A DNA stretch of 13,527 nt from Acidobacteriaceae bacterium (GTDB lineage: Bacteria > Acidobacteriota > Terriglobia > Terriglobales > Acidobacteriaceae): NCBI GenBank assembly GCA_030040115.1, contig JASHUH010000368.1, positions 1-13,527 on the forward strand, written 5' to 3'. The notes beneath the pieces were generated by a model. The model saw only the letters and a program-made list of their open reading frames with translations. It was not told the origin of the DNA and searched no databases. This document shows positions 1 through 6,658 of the stretch, piece after piece. Made by a program: the position numbers and the translations under genes. Numbering within the stretch: the first letter of the stretch is position 1; every line of letters starts with the position of its first letter.

Positions 1-159
1 AAGCTGCCGCTTCGCGAGGCGGCCATCCAGGTTTCCGAGATTCCCGGAAAGCCTGGCGCATACCGTGCTGTCGCGTTTTTGAAGCCGCATTTCCAACTGG
101 ACGAGCTTTCCGTATCGCTGCGTCTGGTGGCCGATCTGCCTGCATCGGCGCGGAAATAA
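1..159 (+). CDS. tssC: TssC (VipB-like) T6SS contractile sheath large subunit, C-terminal fragment
   Basis: Only the last 52 codons are present; the gene enters from the left edge in frame 1 and stops at TAA 157-159. The fragment ends with HFQLDELSVSLRLVADLP, which I recognise as the conserved C-terminus of TssC/VipB sheath proteins. This segment contributes strands to the conserved sheath core. TssC pairs with TssB to form the cytoplasmic contractile sheath that drives the Hcp tube and VgrG spike out of the cell. The position immediately before hcp is the usual tssB-tssC-hcp order and supports the call. The upstream part of tssC and tssB should lie outside the window. The frame is intact, with no sign of damage. 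Confidence 0.88.
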   Translation, partial: KLPLREAAIQVSEIPGKPGAYRAVAFLKPHFQLDELSVSLRLVADLPASARK

Positions 160-190
160 CGGGACCACTATCTGGCCGGCTCAAGCTATC

Positions 191-219
191 ACGGCAGAGC
201 GGGGGAGAGCTTTCGCCGT
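191..219 (+). promoter_or_regulatory. Hairpin in the hcp leader, just upstream of the hcp ribosome binding site
   Basis: The left arm 191-200 (ACGGCAGAGC) pairs with the right arm 209-219 (GCTTTCGCCGT). This gives ten base pairs with one G-U wobble and one bulged C at 214, closing an 8-nt purine-rich loop GGGGGAGA. It sits in the 75-bp tssC-hcp gap and ends five bases before the hcp Shine-Dalgarno sequence. No U-run follows, so it does not look like an intrinsic terminator. A 5' stem of this kind could stabilise or mark the end of a processed hcp transcript, since Hcp is needed in large excess. The pairing is seen; the role is inferred. Confidence 0.4.
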
Positions 220-234
220 TGAAAGGAGATACGA

Positions 235-711
235 ATGGCAGTCGATTATTTTCTCAAATTGGATGGGATTCAGGGGGAATCCCAGGACGAAAAACACAAG
301 AATGAAATCCAGGTGCTGAGTTGGAGTTGGGGCGCCGCCAATGTTTCATCGGTGTCAGGCACGGGCGGATCGGGTGCGGGCAAAGTGGATATGTCCGACG
401 TCTCCATGATGCTCAACTTCGACAAGTCGACGCCCAAGTTCTTCAAGTCGGTTTGCGCGGGGACGCACATTGCGAGCGGGACGCTCTCGGCGATCAAGGC
501 AGGCGGCAATGGCAAGCCGTACTTGAAAGTGGATTTCAAGGAGATTTTTGTCACCGGACTGCAGATGTCCGCCGCGGGTGAAGTTCCGGCGGTGAGCCTC
601 TCGTTTACGTACGACGAAATCAAGATCGATTACTCGGCTCAGGACGAGAAGGGCAACCTGGCGAGCGTCGGACCGGTGACCATGAACACCAAACAGAACA
701 AGCTTTCCTAA
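235..711 (+). CDS. hcp: Hcp (TssD), T6SS inner tube protein
   Basis: The 158-residue protein is a standard-length Hcp. It starts MAVDYFLKLDGIQGES, the typical first strand of the family, and continues with EIQVLSWSWG, the conserved segment that follows. Hcp forms hexameric rings that stack into the tube inside the TssBC sheath; it is secreted on firing and can carry small effectors in its lumen. The ATG at 235 is preceded by a strong Shine-Dalgarno AGGAG at 224-228, the clearest one upstream of any short gap here, consistent with high expression. There is no C-terminal toxin extension, so this is a structural Hcp rather than an evolved one. A short Gly/Ser-rich loop (about residues 40-48) matches the variable extended loop of the family. 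It lies between tssC and tagJ, as in H1-type clusters. Confidence 0.96.
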   Translation: MAVDYFLKLDGIQGESQDEKHKNEIQVLSWSWGAANVSSVSGTGGSGAGKVDMSDVSMMLNFDKSTPKFFKSVCAGTHIASGTLSAIKAGGNGKPYLKVDFKEIFVTGLQMSAAGEVPAVSLSFTYDEIKIDYSAQDEKGNLASVGPVTMNTKQNKLS

Positions 712-722
712 GGCGGCCGCGG

Positions 723-1454
723 ATGGACGCGCTTTCACTTTACCGGGCGGGAAAGCTGCGGGAGGCGATCGACGCGCTTGGTGACGAGCTGAGGAAACAG
801 CCGCTCGACACCAAGCGCCGCACCTTTCTCTTCGAGTTGCTGTGCTTCGCGGGGGAGTTCGATCGTGCTGAAAAGCACCTCGACATCCTCTCCGACGCCA
901 GCTCGGAAGCTTCCGCGGGAGCGCTGCTTTACCGCGCCGCGTTGCACGCGGAGCGCGAGCGGCAAGATATGTTCGCCCGGGACGCATTGCCAGCCGGCAG
1001 CGCTCGTCCTTCGCCGTCGGGAGAACTGAATGGGGAAGAATTCAGCGGACTCAGCGACGCCGATCCGCGCATCGGCGCGCATCTAGAAACTTTTATCGCC
1101 GGCAGCTATACATGGATTCCCTTTGCCTATATTGAATCGATCGAGACCCAGCCGCCGAAGCGGCTGCGGGACCTGCTCTGGCTGCCGGCTGTTTTGCGCA
1201 CCACCGCCGATTTCCGCCTGCAAGACATTGGCGAAGTCTTGCTTCCCGTGATCGCGCCGCTCTCCTGGACGCACCCGGATGACGCGGTGCGCCTGGGCCA
1301 CGTCACGGAATGGCAAGAAGACGAGCAACACGGACCAGTCCCCTACGGCCAGAAGCTACTGCTTTGCGGTGAGCAGGAAGAGCCGATCCTGGAGTTGCGG
1401 AAACTCGCCTTCCATCACGCCGGAGAGAGGGCTGAAAGTGCCACTGCGCGATGA
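723..1454 (+). CDS. tagJ: TagJ / ImpE-family T6SS accessory protein
   Basis: The 243-residue protein matches the ImpE/SciE/TagJ family in length and layout. Its N-terminal half is TPR-like and helical (LYRAGKLREAIDALGDELRKQP, residues about 5-26, then FELLCFAGEFDRAEKHLDIL). Its C-terminal half contains the family signature around WIPFAYIESIE and LRDLLWLPA (residues about 137-160). In Pseudomonas aeruginosa the homologue HsiE1 binds the sheath protein TssB and has been linked to ClpV function; it is an accessory rather than a core part and occurs mainly in H1-type clusters. The ATG at 723 is 11 bp after the hcp stop. Its only Shine-Dalgarno-like sequence is AAGG at 710-713, overlapping the hcp stop codon, so translation may be coupled to hcp. 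The 3' end overlaps the proposed tssA start by 17 bp. Confidence 0.88.
   Translation: MDALSLYRAGKLREAIDALGDELRKQPLDTKRRTFLFELLCFAGEFDRAEKHLDILSDASSEASAGALLYRAALHAERERQDMFARDALPAGSARPSPSGELNGEEFSGLSDADPRIGAHLETFIAGSYTWIPFAYIESIETQPPKRLRDLLWLPAVLRTTADFRLQDIGEVLLPVIAPLSWTHPDDAVRLGHVTEWQEDEQHGPVPYGQKLLLCGEQEEPILELRKLAFHHAGERAESATAR
1422..1430 (+). promoter_or_regulatory. Ribosome binding site that sets the GTG start of tssA
   Basis: GGAGAGAGG lies seven bases upstream of GTG 1438-1440, inside the 3' end of tagJ. The open frame extends back to an ATG at 1279, but that extension lies wholly inside tagJ and encodes no recognisable family sequence. The GTG start gives a protein beginning PLRDDLLNPIAGENPSG, the normal TssA N-terminus. 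Confidence 0.75.
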
Positions 1455-3267
1455 TCTGCTCAATCCGATTGCGGGCGAGAATCCTTCCGGCGTAAGCCTC
1501 CGCTACGAGCGCGTCTACGATCAGATCAAGGAAGCGCGCACCGAGGGCGAGGAGTCGATTCTGGGCACGCTCTCTACCCCCAAGCGCGCCGATTATCCGC
1601 TGGTGATCAAGCTTGCCGGCGAAGCCCTGGCCACTAAAAGCAAGGATCTGCAGTTGGCGGCTTGGCTCGCCGAAGCGCTCTTGAAAAAGGAGGGCATCGG
1701 ACGTCTTCAGCCCTGTCTTCAGCTTTTTCAGGATCTGCAGGAGCAGTTCTGGGACACGCTGTATCCCGTGATCGAGGACGGCGACGTAGGCATGCGCGCC
1801 GTTCCCATCGAGTGGGCGGCCAACCGCATGGGGGCTATCCTTTACGAAGCCTCCATCACCCGCGACGGCCTCAATTATTACCAGTACAAGGACTCCCGCG
1901 CAGTGGGCTATGAGGCGGACGCGGAGTCGAGCGACGCCAAACGCGAAGCCCGCGAGCGGGCGATCGCCGACGGCAAAATCACCGGTGAGGATTTCGACAA
2001 GTCGTTCGCCGCGACTCCGAAATCCTGGTATGTCCAGATGGACGAATCCTTGCGCTCATCCACGGATCTCCTGGGCGAAATGGAAGTATTTTGCGAAGAA
2101 AAATACGGCGACGATCGTCCGGGATTCGGGAAGCTGCGCAGCGCTCTCGAGGAAGTGGGGAATGCGGTTGGCATTCTCCTGAACGAGAAGCGCAAGCTGG
2201 AGCCGGACGAGCCGACGGAAGAAGGGGAAGCGGAACCGGGGGTGGAAGCCGAAGCCGAGGAAGCCACGGCCGAAGCGGAGACCAGCGCTGCGCCGCAGCC
2301 AGTGGCGAGAGCCAGGGCTTCCAAATCGATGGCGGCGGAGCCGGTCGATCGCGAAGATGCGATGGCGCGGGTGCAGGCCTGCGCGAAATTTCTCCAAACA
2401 GACAATCCGTCGAGTCCAGTTGCGTATCTTCTGCAAACTGCGTTGCGGCTGGGGGAAATGCGGGAGCAGGGGAGTTGGCCGGCATGGGATTTTCTGATTC
2501 CTCCGGCAACGGAGAAGCGGCAAAACTTGAAGCGGCTGGCCGCGGAAGAAAACTGGACGGAACTGTTGAGCGCGGCCATTGCCGTTGCCGGCGAACCCTG
2601 CGGGCGAGCCTGGCTCGATGTGCACCGCTACGTTTGGAAAGCGAGCACCGAAGCCGGCTCCGGGGCTATCGCCACGAGCGTGGTGTCCATAGTGCAGGCG
2701 CTGCTGAAAGATGTGCCCGAGGTTCCAACCTGGACACTGAGCGACGATACGCCCACCGCCAACCCGGAGACGCAACGCTGGCTCGAAGAGACCGTGATTG
2801 CCAAACCGCCGGAACCGCAGGCTGCGGAGCCCGAACCCGAGCCGATGGCGTATATTCCCACGCCAACGCCGGAGCGCGAAGCCGGCGAAGAGGCTGCGCC
2901 CGACGTGTACGAAGAGGCGCGCGATTTGGCGGCGCGCGGCCGATTGGCGCAGGCCGTTCAGTTGCTGATGCGCGAGGCCGCGCAACAGCCCAGTGGACGG
3001 GCGCGCTTTCTGCGCAGGCTGCAGATAGCGCAGCTGTGCGTGAGTGCGGGGCAGGGGAAAGTGGCGCTTCCGGTGTTGGAGGAGCTGGTGAAAGAGATCG
3101 ACCAGCGACAGCTCGAAGCGTGGGAGGCCAGCGATATGATTGCGCCTCCGCTGGCGCTGCTGTTGCGCTGCCTGGACGCAAGCGAAAACGGAGCCAATGT
3201 TCGCGATGCGGTCTTCGCCCGCTTGTGCCGCATCGATCCCACGGCGGCGATGGAAGTTTCCCGGTAA
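1438..3267 (+). CDS. tssA: TssA, T6SS assembly/priming protein (ImpA_N domain plus VasJ-type C-terminal domain)
   Basis: From the GTG start the protein has 609 residues. Residues about 1-130 form the ImpA_N domain: PLRDDLLNPIAGENPSG at the start, then a conserved block around FWDTLYPVIEDGD and RAVPIEWAAN. A first acidic, Ala/Glu/Pro-rich linker spans about 253-295. A helical middle domain follows, and a second Pro/Glu-rich linker spans about 454-490. The helical C-terminal part (about 490-609, EEARDLAARGRLAQAVQLL onward) resembles the VasJ/VC_A0119-type C-terminal domain. TssA proteins bind the baseplate and the growing tube and sheath end, and coordinate polymerisation; the C-terminal domain sets the ring or star assembly. 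Placement between tagJ and tssE is an insertion relative to the Pseudomonas HSI-I order. The gene overlaps tagJ by 17 bp. The TssA family is secure; the C-terminal subclass is less certain. Confidence 0.9.
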   Translation: MPLRDDLLNPIAGENPSGVSLRYERVYDQIKEARTEGEESILGTLSTPKRADYPLVIKLAGEALATKSKDLQLAAWLAEALLKKEGIGRLQPCLQLFQDLQEQFWDTLYPVIEDGDVGMRAVPIEWAANRMGAILYEASITRDGLNYYQYKDSRAVGYEADAESSDAKREARERAIADGKITGEDFDKSFAATPKSWYVQMDESLRSSTDLLGEMEVFCEEKYGDDRPGFGKLRSALEEVGNAVGILLNEKRKLEPDEPTEEGEAEPGVEAEAEEATAEAETSAAPQPVARARASKSMAAEPVDREDAMARVQACAKFLQTDNPSSPVAYLLQTALRLGEMREQGSWPAWDFLIPPATEKRQNLKRLAAEENWTELLSAAIAVAGEPCGRAWLDVHRYVWKASTEAGSGAIATSVVSIVQALLKDVPEVPTWTLSDDTPTANPETQRWLEETVIAKPPEPQAAEPEPEPMAYIPTPTPEREAGEEAAPDVYEEARDLAARGRLAQAVQLLMREAAQQPSGRARFLRRLQIAQLCVSAGQGKVALPVLEELVKEIDQRQLEAWEASDMIAPPLALLLRCLDASENGANVRDAVFARLCRIDPTAAMEVSR

Positions 3268-3295
3268 GAACGGCAAGTTTGACCGGTTAGTTGAA

Positions 3296-3301
3296 AGGAG
3301 G
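3296..3301 (+). promoter_or_regulatory. Ribosome binding site that sets the TTG start of tssE
   Basis: AGGAGG lies eight bases before TTG 3310-3312. It is the best start signal in the 42-bp tssA-tssE gap. The next in-frame ATG (3364) would remove about 18 N-terminal residues, including TETLVTQSVLDRL, the segment that typically begins TssE proteins. Confidence 0.7.
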
Positions 3302-3309
3302 GGGACGGG

Positions 3310-3774
3310 TTGGCGCGCGCAACCACTGAGACGCTGGTGACGCAGTCGGTTCTCGATCGTCTGATGGCGGTCGAAGAATGGCCGTCGACGCGATCGCAGT
3401 CGGTGCGTTTTTTTCGCGAGGCTCTGAAGCGGGACGTGGAATGGCTGCTGAACACGCGTCAGCCGCTGCTTGAGCAGCTCGCCGAATTTCCGGCGGCAAA
3501 AGATACGGTGATCAATTTCGGCCTGCCGGACATCAGTTCGTTGAGTTTGAGTTCGGCCGCGGATCAGTACGCCTTGCGCATGGCGATTGCCGGCTGCTTG
3601 CGCCTCTATGAGCCGCGGCTGACCGATGTGCACGTGACGCTGGAAGGCTCGGACTTGATGGATCGGCGGCTGCGCTTCCACATAGAGGGCAATTTGCGGC
3701 TCGATCCCGCGCCCGAGGAAATTTCATTCGACACCGTGCTCGAGCTTTCGAGCGGCGAATACAAGGTCAAGTGA
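3310..3774 (+). CDS. tssE: TssE, gp25-like T6SS baseplate wedge protein
   Basis: The 154-residue protein is close to the family's usual length. It starts ARATTETLVTQSVLDRLM, followed by a helical segment RSQSVRFFREALKRDVEWLLNT. The conserved gp25 motif appears as DTVINFGLPDISSLS (residues about 61-75), and the wedge-associated EPRL motif as LRLYEPRLTDVHVTLEG. TssE is the homologue of phage T4 gp25; it sits in the baseplate wedge with TssF and TssG and connects the baseplate to the first sheath ring. The start is TTG with a strong ribosome binding site (AGGAGG at 3296-3301). The stop TGA is three bases before the tssF ATG, so the two genes are almost certainly co-transcribed and translationally coupled. 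Confidence 0.94.
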   Translation: MARATTETLVTQSVLDRLMAVEEWPSTRSQSVRFFREALKRDVEWLLNTRQPLLEQLAEFPAAKDTVINFGLPDISSLSLSSAADQYALRMAIAGCLRLYEPRLTDVHVTLEGSDLMDRRLRFHIEGNLRLDPAPEEISFDTVLELSSGEYKVK

Positions 3775-3777
3775 GCC

Positions 3778-5619
3778 ATGCGCGAAGAACTGCTCGAGTA
3801 TTACGAACGCGAACTCGCTTACCTTCGCCAGTTGGGAGGCAAGTTCGCAGAGAAGTATCCGCGCGTAGCCAGCCGTCTTTTGCTGGAGTCCGATCGTTGC
3901 GACGACCCGCACGTGGAGCGCCTGCTGGAGGCTTTTGCTTTCCTGGCGGCGCGTGTGCATCTGCGCATCGACGACGATTTTCCAGAAGTGACGTCGGCTT
4001 TGTTAGGCATAGTTGCGCCCCATTATCTGCGGCCCATTCCGGCGATGACCATCGTGGAATGCCAGGTGGATCCGGAGCAAGGCAAGCAGACCGCGGGCCA
4101 AATCATGCCCGCCGGAACCCAGATCGCCACCAAGCGCCTAGTGGACGGGCAGCCCTGCCGTTTTCGCACTGCTTATCCGGTGGAGCTGTGGCCGTTCACG
4201 GTGAGTCAGTGCGAATGGCGGCAGCCGGAGCGGCTTTCCGAGCCGGTGCGCGTACCCGGCGCGGTGGGGGTGTTGCGGGTCAGGCTGGAGTGCGCGCGCG
4301 ACGTGGATTTCAAACAGCTCAACCCTGCAAAGCTGGTCTTTCACCTGGCCGGGGAGTCGAACGTTGTCCACACGCTGTATGAACTGCTTTGCCGGAACTG
4401 CATCGCCATGCTTGTCCGCGCTCCAAACCAGCGTGAGGGCAAGACAATGGCGCTCCCGCTGACGAAGCTGCGGGCTATGGGATTCGAGGAGAACGAATCA
4501 GTGCTGCCGTATCCCAAGCGGTCGTTCGATGGTTACCGGCTGCTGCAGGAGTACTTCACGTTCTCAGAAAAATACCTGTTTTTCGAAGTGGGCGGGCTCG
4601 AAGCGTTGGCGCAAGCCGGCTGCGGGGCGCAGGCGGAGATCCTTTTTTGCTTCTCCCGATTCGAACACCCGGAGCGCAATCAGGACCTGGAAGTCGGAGT
4701 CTCGACGCGCACCGTGCGCCTGGGGTGTACTCCAGTGGTTAACCTCTATTCTCAGGTAGCCGAACCGATCCTGGTGACGCAGACCAAGCACGAATACCAA
4801 GTGATTGCCAACGTGCGCCGCCAGGACACAACAGAGATTCAGTCCATCGACGAAGTGCTGGCTTCGAACAGCGAGCGCCGGGACAGCTTGCCCATCGAGC
4901 CGCTGTACGCCTATCGATACCAGGCGCGGAAGAGCAGCAATCGGGTGTATTGGCACGCGGTGCGGCGCAGAAACGAAGTGGGCGAGCGCGAGCCCTCGAC
5001 CATGCATCTCTCGTTGGTCGATATCGATGGAGCTTTGACCGAGCCCAACGCGGAAGTGCTGACAGTGCGCTGCTCCTGCACGGATTTCGATTTGCCCTCG
5101 CGCCTCCCTTTCGGATTGGAGGATGGCGATTTCGCGGCCGAGGATTATCCCTCGATCCGGCAGATTACGGCGCTGCGGCGGCCTTCGCCGAGTTACGATC
5201 CACCTCGCGCCAAAGGGCAGCTGTGGCGGCTGGTTTCGCAACTTTCGCTCAATTATCTGTCGCTGGTGGAAGAGGGTGTCTCCGCATTCCGGGAGATTTT
5301 GCGCCTGCACAATTTCACCGATTCGTCATACCTGGAGAACCAGATCGGCGGCATCACGCGGATTGACTCGATGCCGCACTTCGCGATCATGAAGTCGGTC
5401 TACGGCGACTTGCCGGCGCGGGGAACGCGTGTGGAAATCGAGTTCGACGAGCGCCAGTTTGTGGGCGGCAGCGCCTATCTTTTCGCCAATGTCCTGGACC
5501 GGTTCCTGGGCTGCTACACCTCGATCAACAGTTTTTGCCAACTGGCGGCGCGCACGGTGCAAAGAAAGGAAATGCTGGGGGAATGGCAACCGAAAGCGGG
5601 ATACAAGCCGCTCATCTGA
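3778..5619 (+). CDS. tssF: TssF (VasA/ImpG), T6SS baseplate wedge protein
   Basis: The 613-residue protein has the usual TssF length. The N-terminus REELLEYYERELAYLRQLG is the family start, followed by FAEKYPRVASRL and the block DDPHVERLLEAFAFLAARV (residues about 42-60). The C-terminal region (about 531-588) has the conserved series DSMPHFAIMKSVYGDLPARG, RQFVGGSAYLFANVLDRF and INSFCQLAARTVQRKE. TssF forms the wedge arm of the baseplate as two copies per wedge with TssG and TssE, corresponding to phage T4 gp6. The ATG at 3778 follows the tssE stop by only three bases. No strong Shine-Dalgarno is visible there, which suggests coupling to tssE. The last 37 bases overlap tssG. The frame is intact and the conserved blocks are in order. 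Confidence 0.95.
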   Translation: MREELLEYYERELAYLRQLGGKFAEKYPRVASRLLLESDRCDDPHVERLLEAFAFLAARVHLRIDDDFPEVTSALLGIVAPHYLRPIPAMTIVECQVDPEQGKQTAGQIMPAGTQIATKRLVDGQPCRFRTAYPVELWPFTVSQCEWRQPERLSEPVRVPGAVGVLRVRLECARDVDFKQLNPAKLVFHLAGESNVVHTLYELLCRNCIAMLVRAPNQREGKTMALPLTKLRAMGFEENESVLPYPKRSFDGYRLLQEYFTFSEKYLFFEVGGLEALAQAGCGAQAEILFCFSRFEHPERNQDLEVGVSTRTVRLGCTPVVNLYSQVAEPILVTQTKHEYQVIANVRRQDTTEIQSIDEVLASNSERRDSLPIEPLYAYRYQARKSSNRVYWHAVRRRNEVGEREPSTMHLSLVDIDGALTEPNAEVLTVRCSCTDFDLPSRLPFGLEDGDFAAEDYPSIRQITALRRPSPSYDPPRAKGQLWRLVSQLSLNYLSLVEEGVSAFREILRLHNFTDSSYLENQIGGITRIDSMPHFAIMKSVYGDLPARGTRVEIEFDERQFVGGSAYLFANVLDRFLGCYTSINSFCQLAARTVQRKEMLGEWQPKAGYKPLI

Positions 5620-6626
5620 GATTTGAGCCGCTGCGCGAGCTGCTGGACCAGGAGCCGTGGAGTGTCCATTTCTTCCAGGCGGTGCGTCTGCTGGGGCGCT
5701 TGTATCCGGAACGCAATCCGGTGGGATTGTTCGTGACGCCATCGAGCGAGGTGGTGCGCTTTTCGTCGGTTCCGAGCCTTTCTTTTCCGGCCAGCGAGAT
5801 TCAGGAGCTCAAGATTCGCGGCGATAGCCAACCGGTGATGTCGGTCAACTTCATGGGACTGTCCGCCTCGGTGGGAGCGCTGCCGCACGTTTACACGGAG
5901 TTTCTGCTGGAGCGTGCGCGCGCCAAAGACCGCGGCCCCGGTGATTTCTTGGACATTTTCAATCACCGCATCATCTCGCTTTTTTACCGGGGCTGGCAAA
6001 AGCACCATTTCTTCATTGCCTACGAGCGCACCGGCGCGGGCGACGACCTGATCAGCGCAAGATTGCTCGATCTGATCGGACTGGGCACCGACTCGCTGCT
6101 CCACCGCATGGAGATTGACGACGAGGCCTGCTTGTATTATTCGGGCCTGCTTTCGCAGCGACGCCCAACCGCGCAGGGACTGAAGCAATTGATCGAAGAC
6201 TATTTTGAAGTTCCCGTCAGCGTGGAGCAGTTTACCGGCCGATGGAGACGGCTGCCGCCGGAAAATTTGACCTTTCTGCGCGGGGGCGATTCCTTTTGCG
6301 AGCGGCTGGGCATGGGCACGATGGTGGGAGACGAGGCGTTCGATCAGCATGGCGCGGTCACCCTTCGGCTGGGGCCTTTAACTTTTGCGCGTTACCGGGA
6401 ATTTTTGCCCGGCGCGCCGGCCAGCGTGCAATTGCGGGCATGGCTTCGGCTGTACACGAATCGGGAGTTCGATTTCGTCATCCGGCTGGTTCTCCGGCGC
6501 AAGGAAGCGCCGGGCATGAAGCTGGGCGACGAGGGATTGGGAGCATCGCGGCTGGGACTGGTGAGTTGGATTCGAAACCGGCCACTCAACCGGGATCCCG
6601 ATGAGGCAACCTACTGGTTGTCGTGA
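5583..6626 (+). CDS. tssG: TssG (VasB/ImpH), T6SS baseplate wedge protein
   Basis: I place the start at ATG 5583, giving 347 residues. The open frame reaches back to an ATG at 5535, but that 16-residue extension lies inside tssF and looks unlike the family. Purine-rich AAGGAA at 5566-5571 is a plausible ribosome binding site for 5583. The protein shows the TssG signature near the N-terminus (LRELLDQEPWSVHFFQAVRLL). It also has the conserved central blocks FMGLSASVGALPHVYTEFLL (residues about 90-109) and DFLDIFNHRIISLFYRGWQK. TssG is the central baseplate wedge protein, related to phage gp53/gp7-like components, and forms the TssF2-TssG-TssE wedge. The 37-bp overlap with tssF suggests coupled translation and matched stoichiometry. 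Confidence 0.93.
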   Translation: MATESGIQAAHLRFEPLRELLDQEPWSVHFFQAVRLLGRLYPERNPVGLFVTPSSEVVRFSSVPSLSFPASEIQELKIRGDSQPVMSVNFMGLSASVGALPHVYTEFLLERARAKDRGPGDFLDIFNHRIISLFYRGWQKHHFFIAYERTGAGDDLISARLLDLIGLGTDSLLHRMEIDDEACLYYSGLLSQRRPTAQGLKQLIEDYFEVPVSVEQFTGRWRRLPPENLTFLRGGDSFCERLGMGTMVGDEAFDQHGAVTLRLGPLTFARYREFLPGAPASVQLRAWLRLYTNREFDFVIRLVLRRKEAPGMKLGDEGLGASRLGLVSWIRNRPLNRDPDEATYWLS

Positions 6627-6647
6627 ACGCAACCGCTTTTTTCCTGG

Positions 6648-6654
6648 GGAGGAG
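6648..6654 (+). promoter_or_regulatory. Ribosome binding site that sets the ATG start of clpV
   Basis: GGAGGAG lies five bases before ATG 6659-6661. An upstream in-frame GTG at 6623 would overlap the tssG stop and add 12 residues (NATAFFLGRRK segment) that do not belong to the Clp N-domain; the strong site favours 6659. Confidence 0.7.
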
Positions 6655-6658
6655 AAAA

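Noticed and set aside
174..186. Possible sigma-54 promoter before hcp (GG at 174-175, GC at 185-186)
   Set aside because: The spacing between GG and GC is nine bases instead of the required ten, and the flanking bases do not match the -24/-12 consensus.
713..720. GCGGCCGC (NotI site) between hcp and tagJ, possibly a cloning scar
   Set aside because: Such octamers occur by chance in GC-rich DNA, and the gene order across it is the natural hcp-tagJ order with no vector sequence.
2091..3290. A 399-codon + strand frame inside tssA
   Set aside because: The translation is Arg/Gly/Ala-rich low complexity in the wrong frame, while the tssA frame carries recognisable domains throughout.
2056..3681. 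A 541-codon open frame on the minus strand across tssA and tssE, with other long antisense frames nearby
   Set aside because: It is antisense to well-supported TssA and TssE genes, is rich in Arg, His and Gln, and resembles no family. Long spurious frames are expected opposite GC-rich coding DNA.
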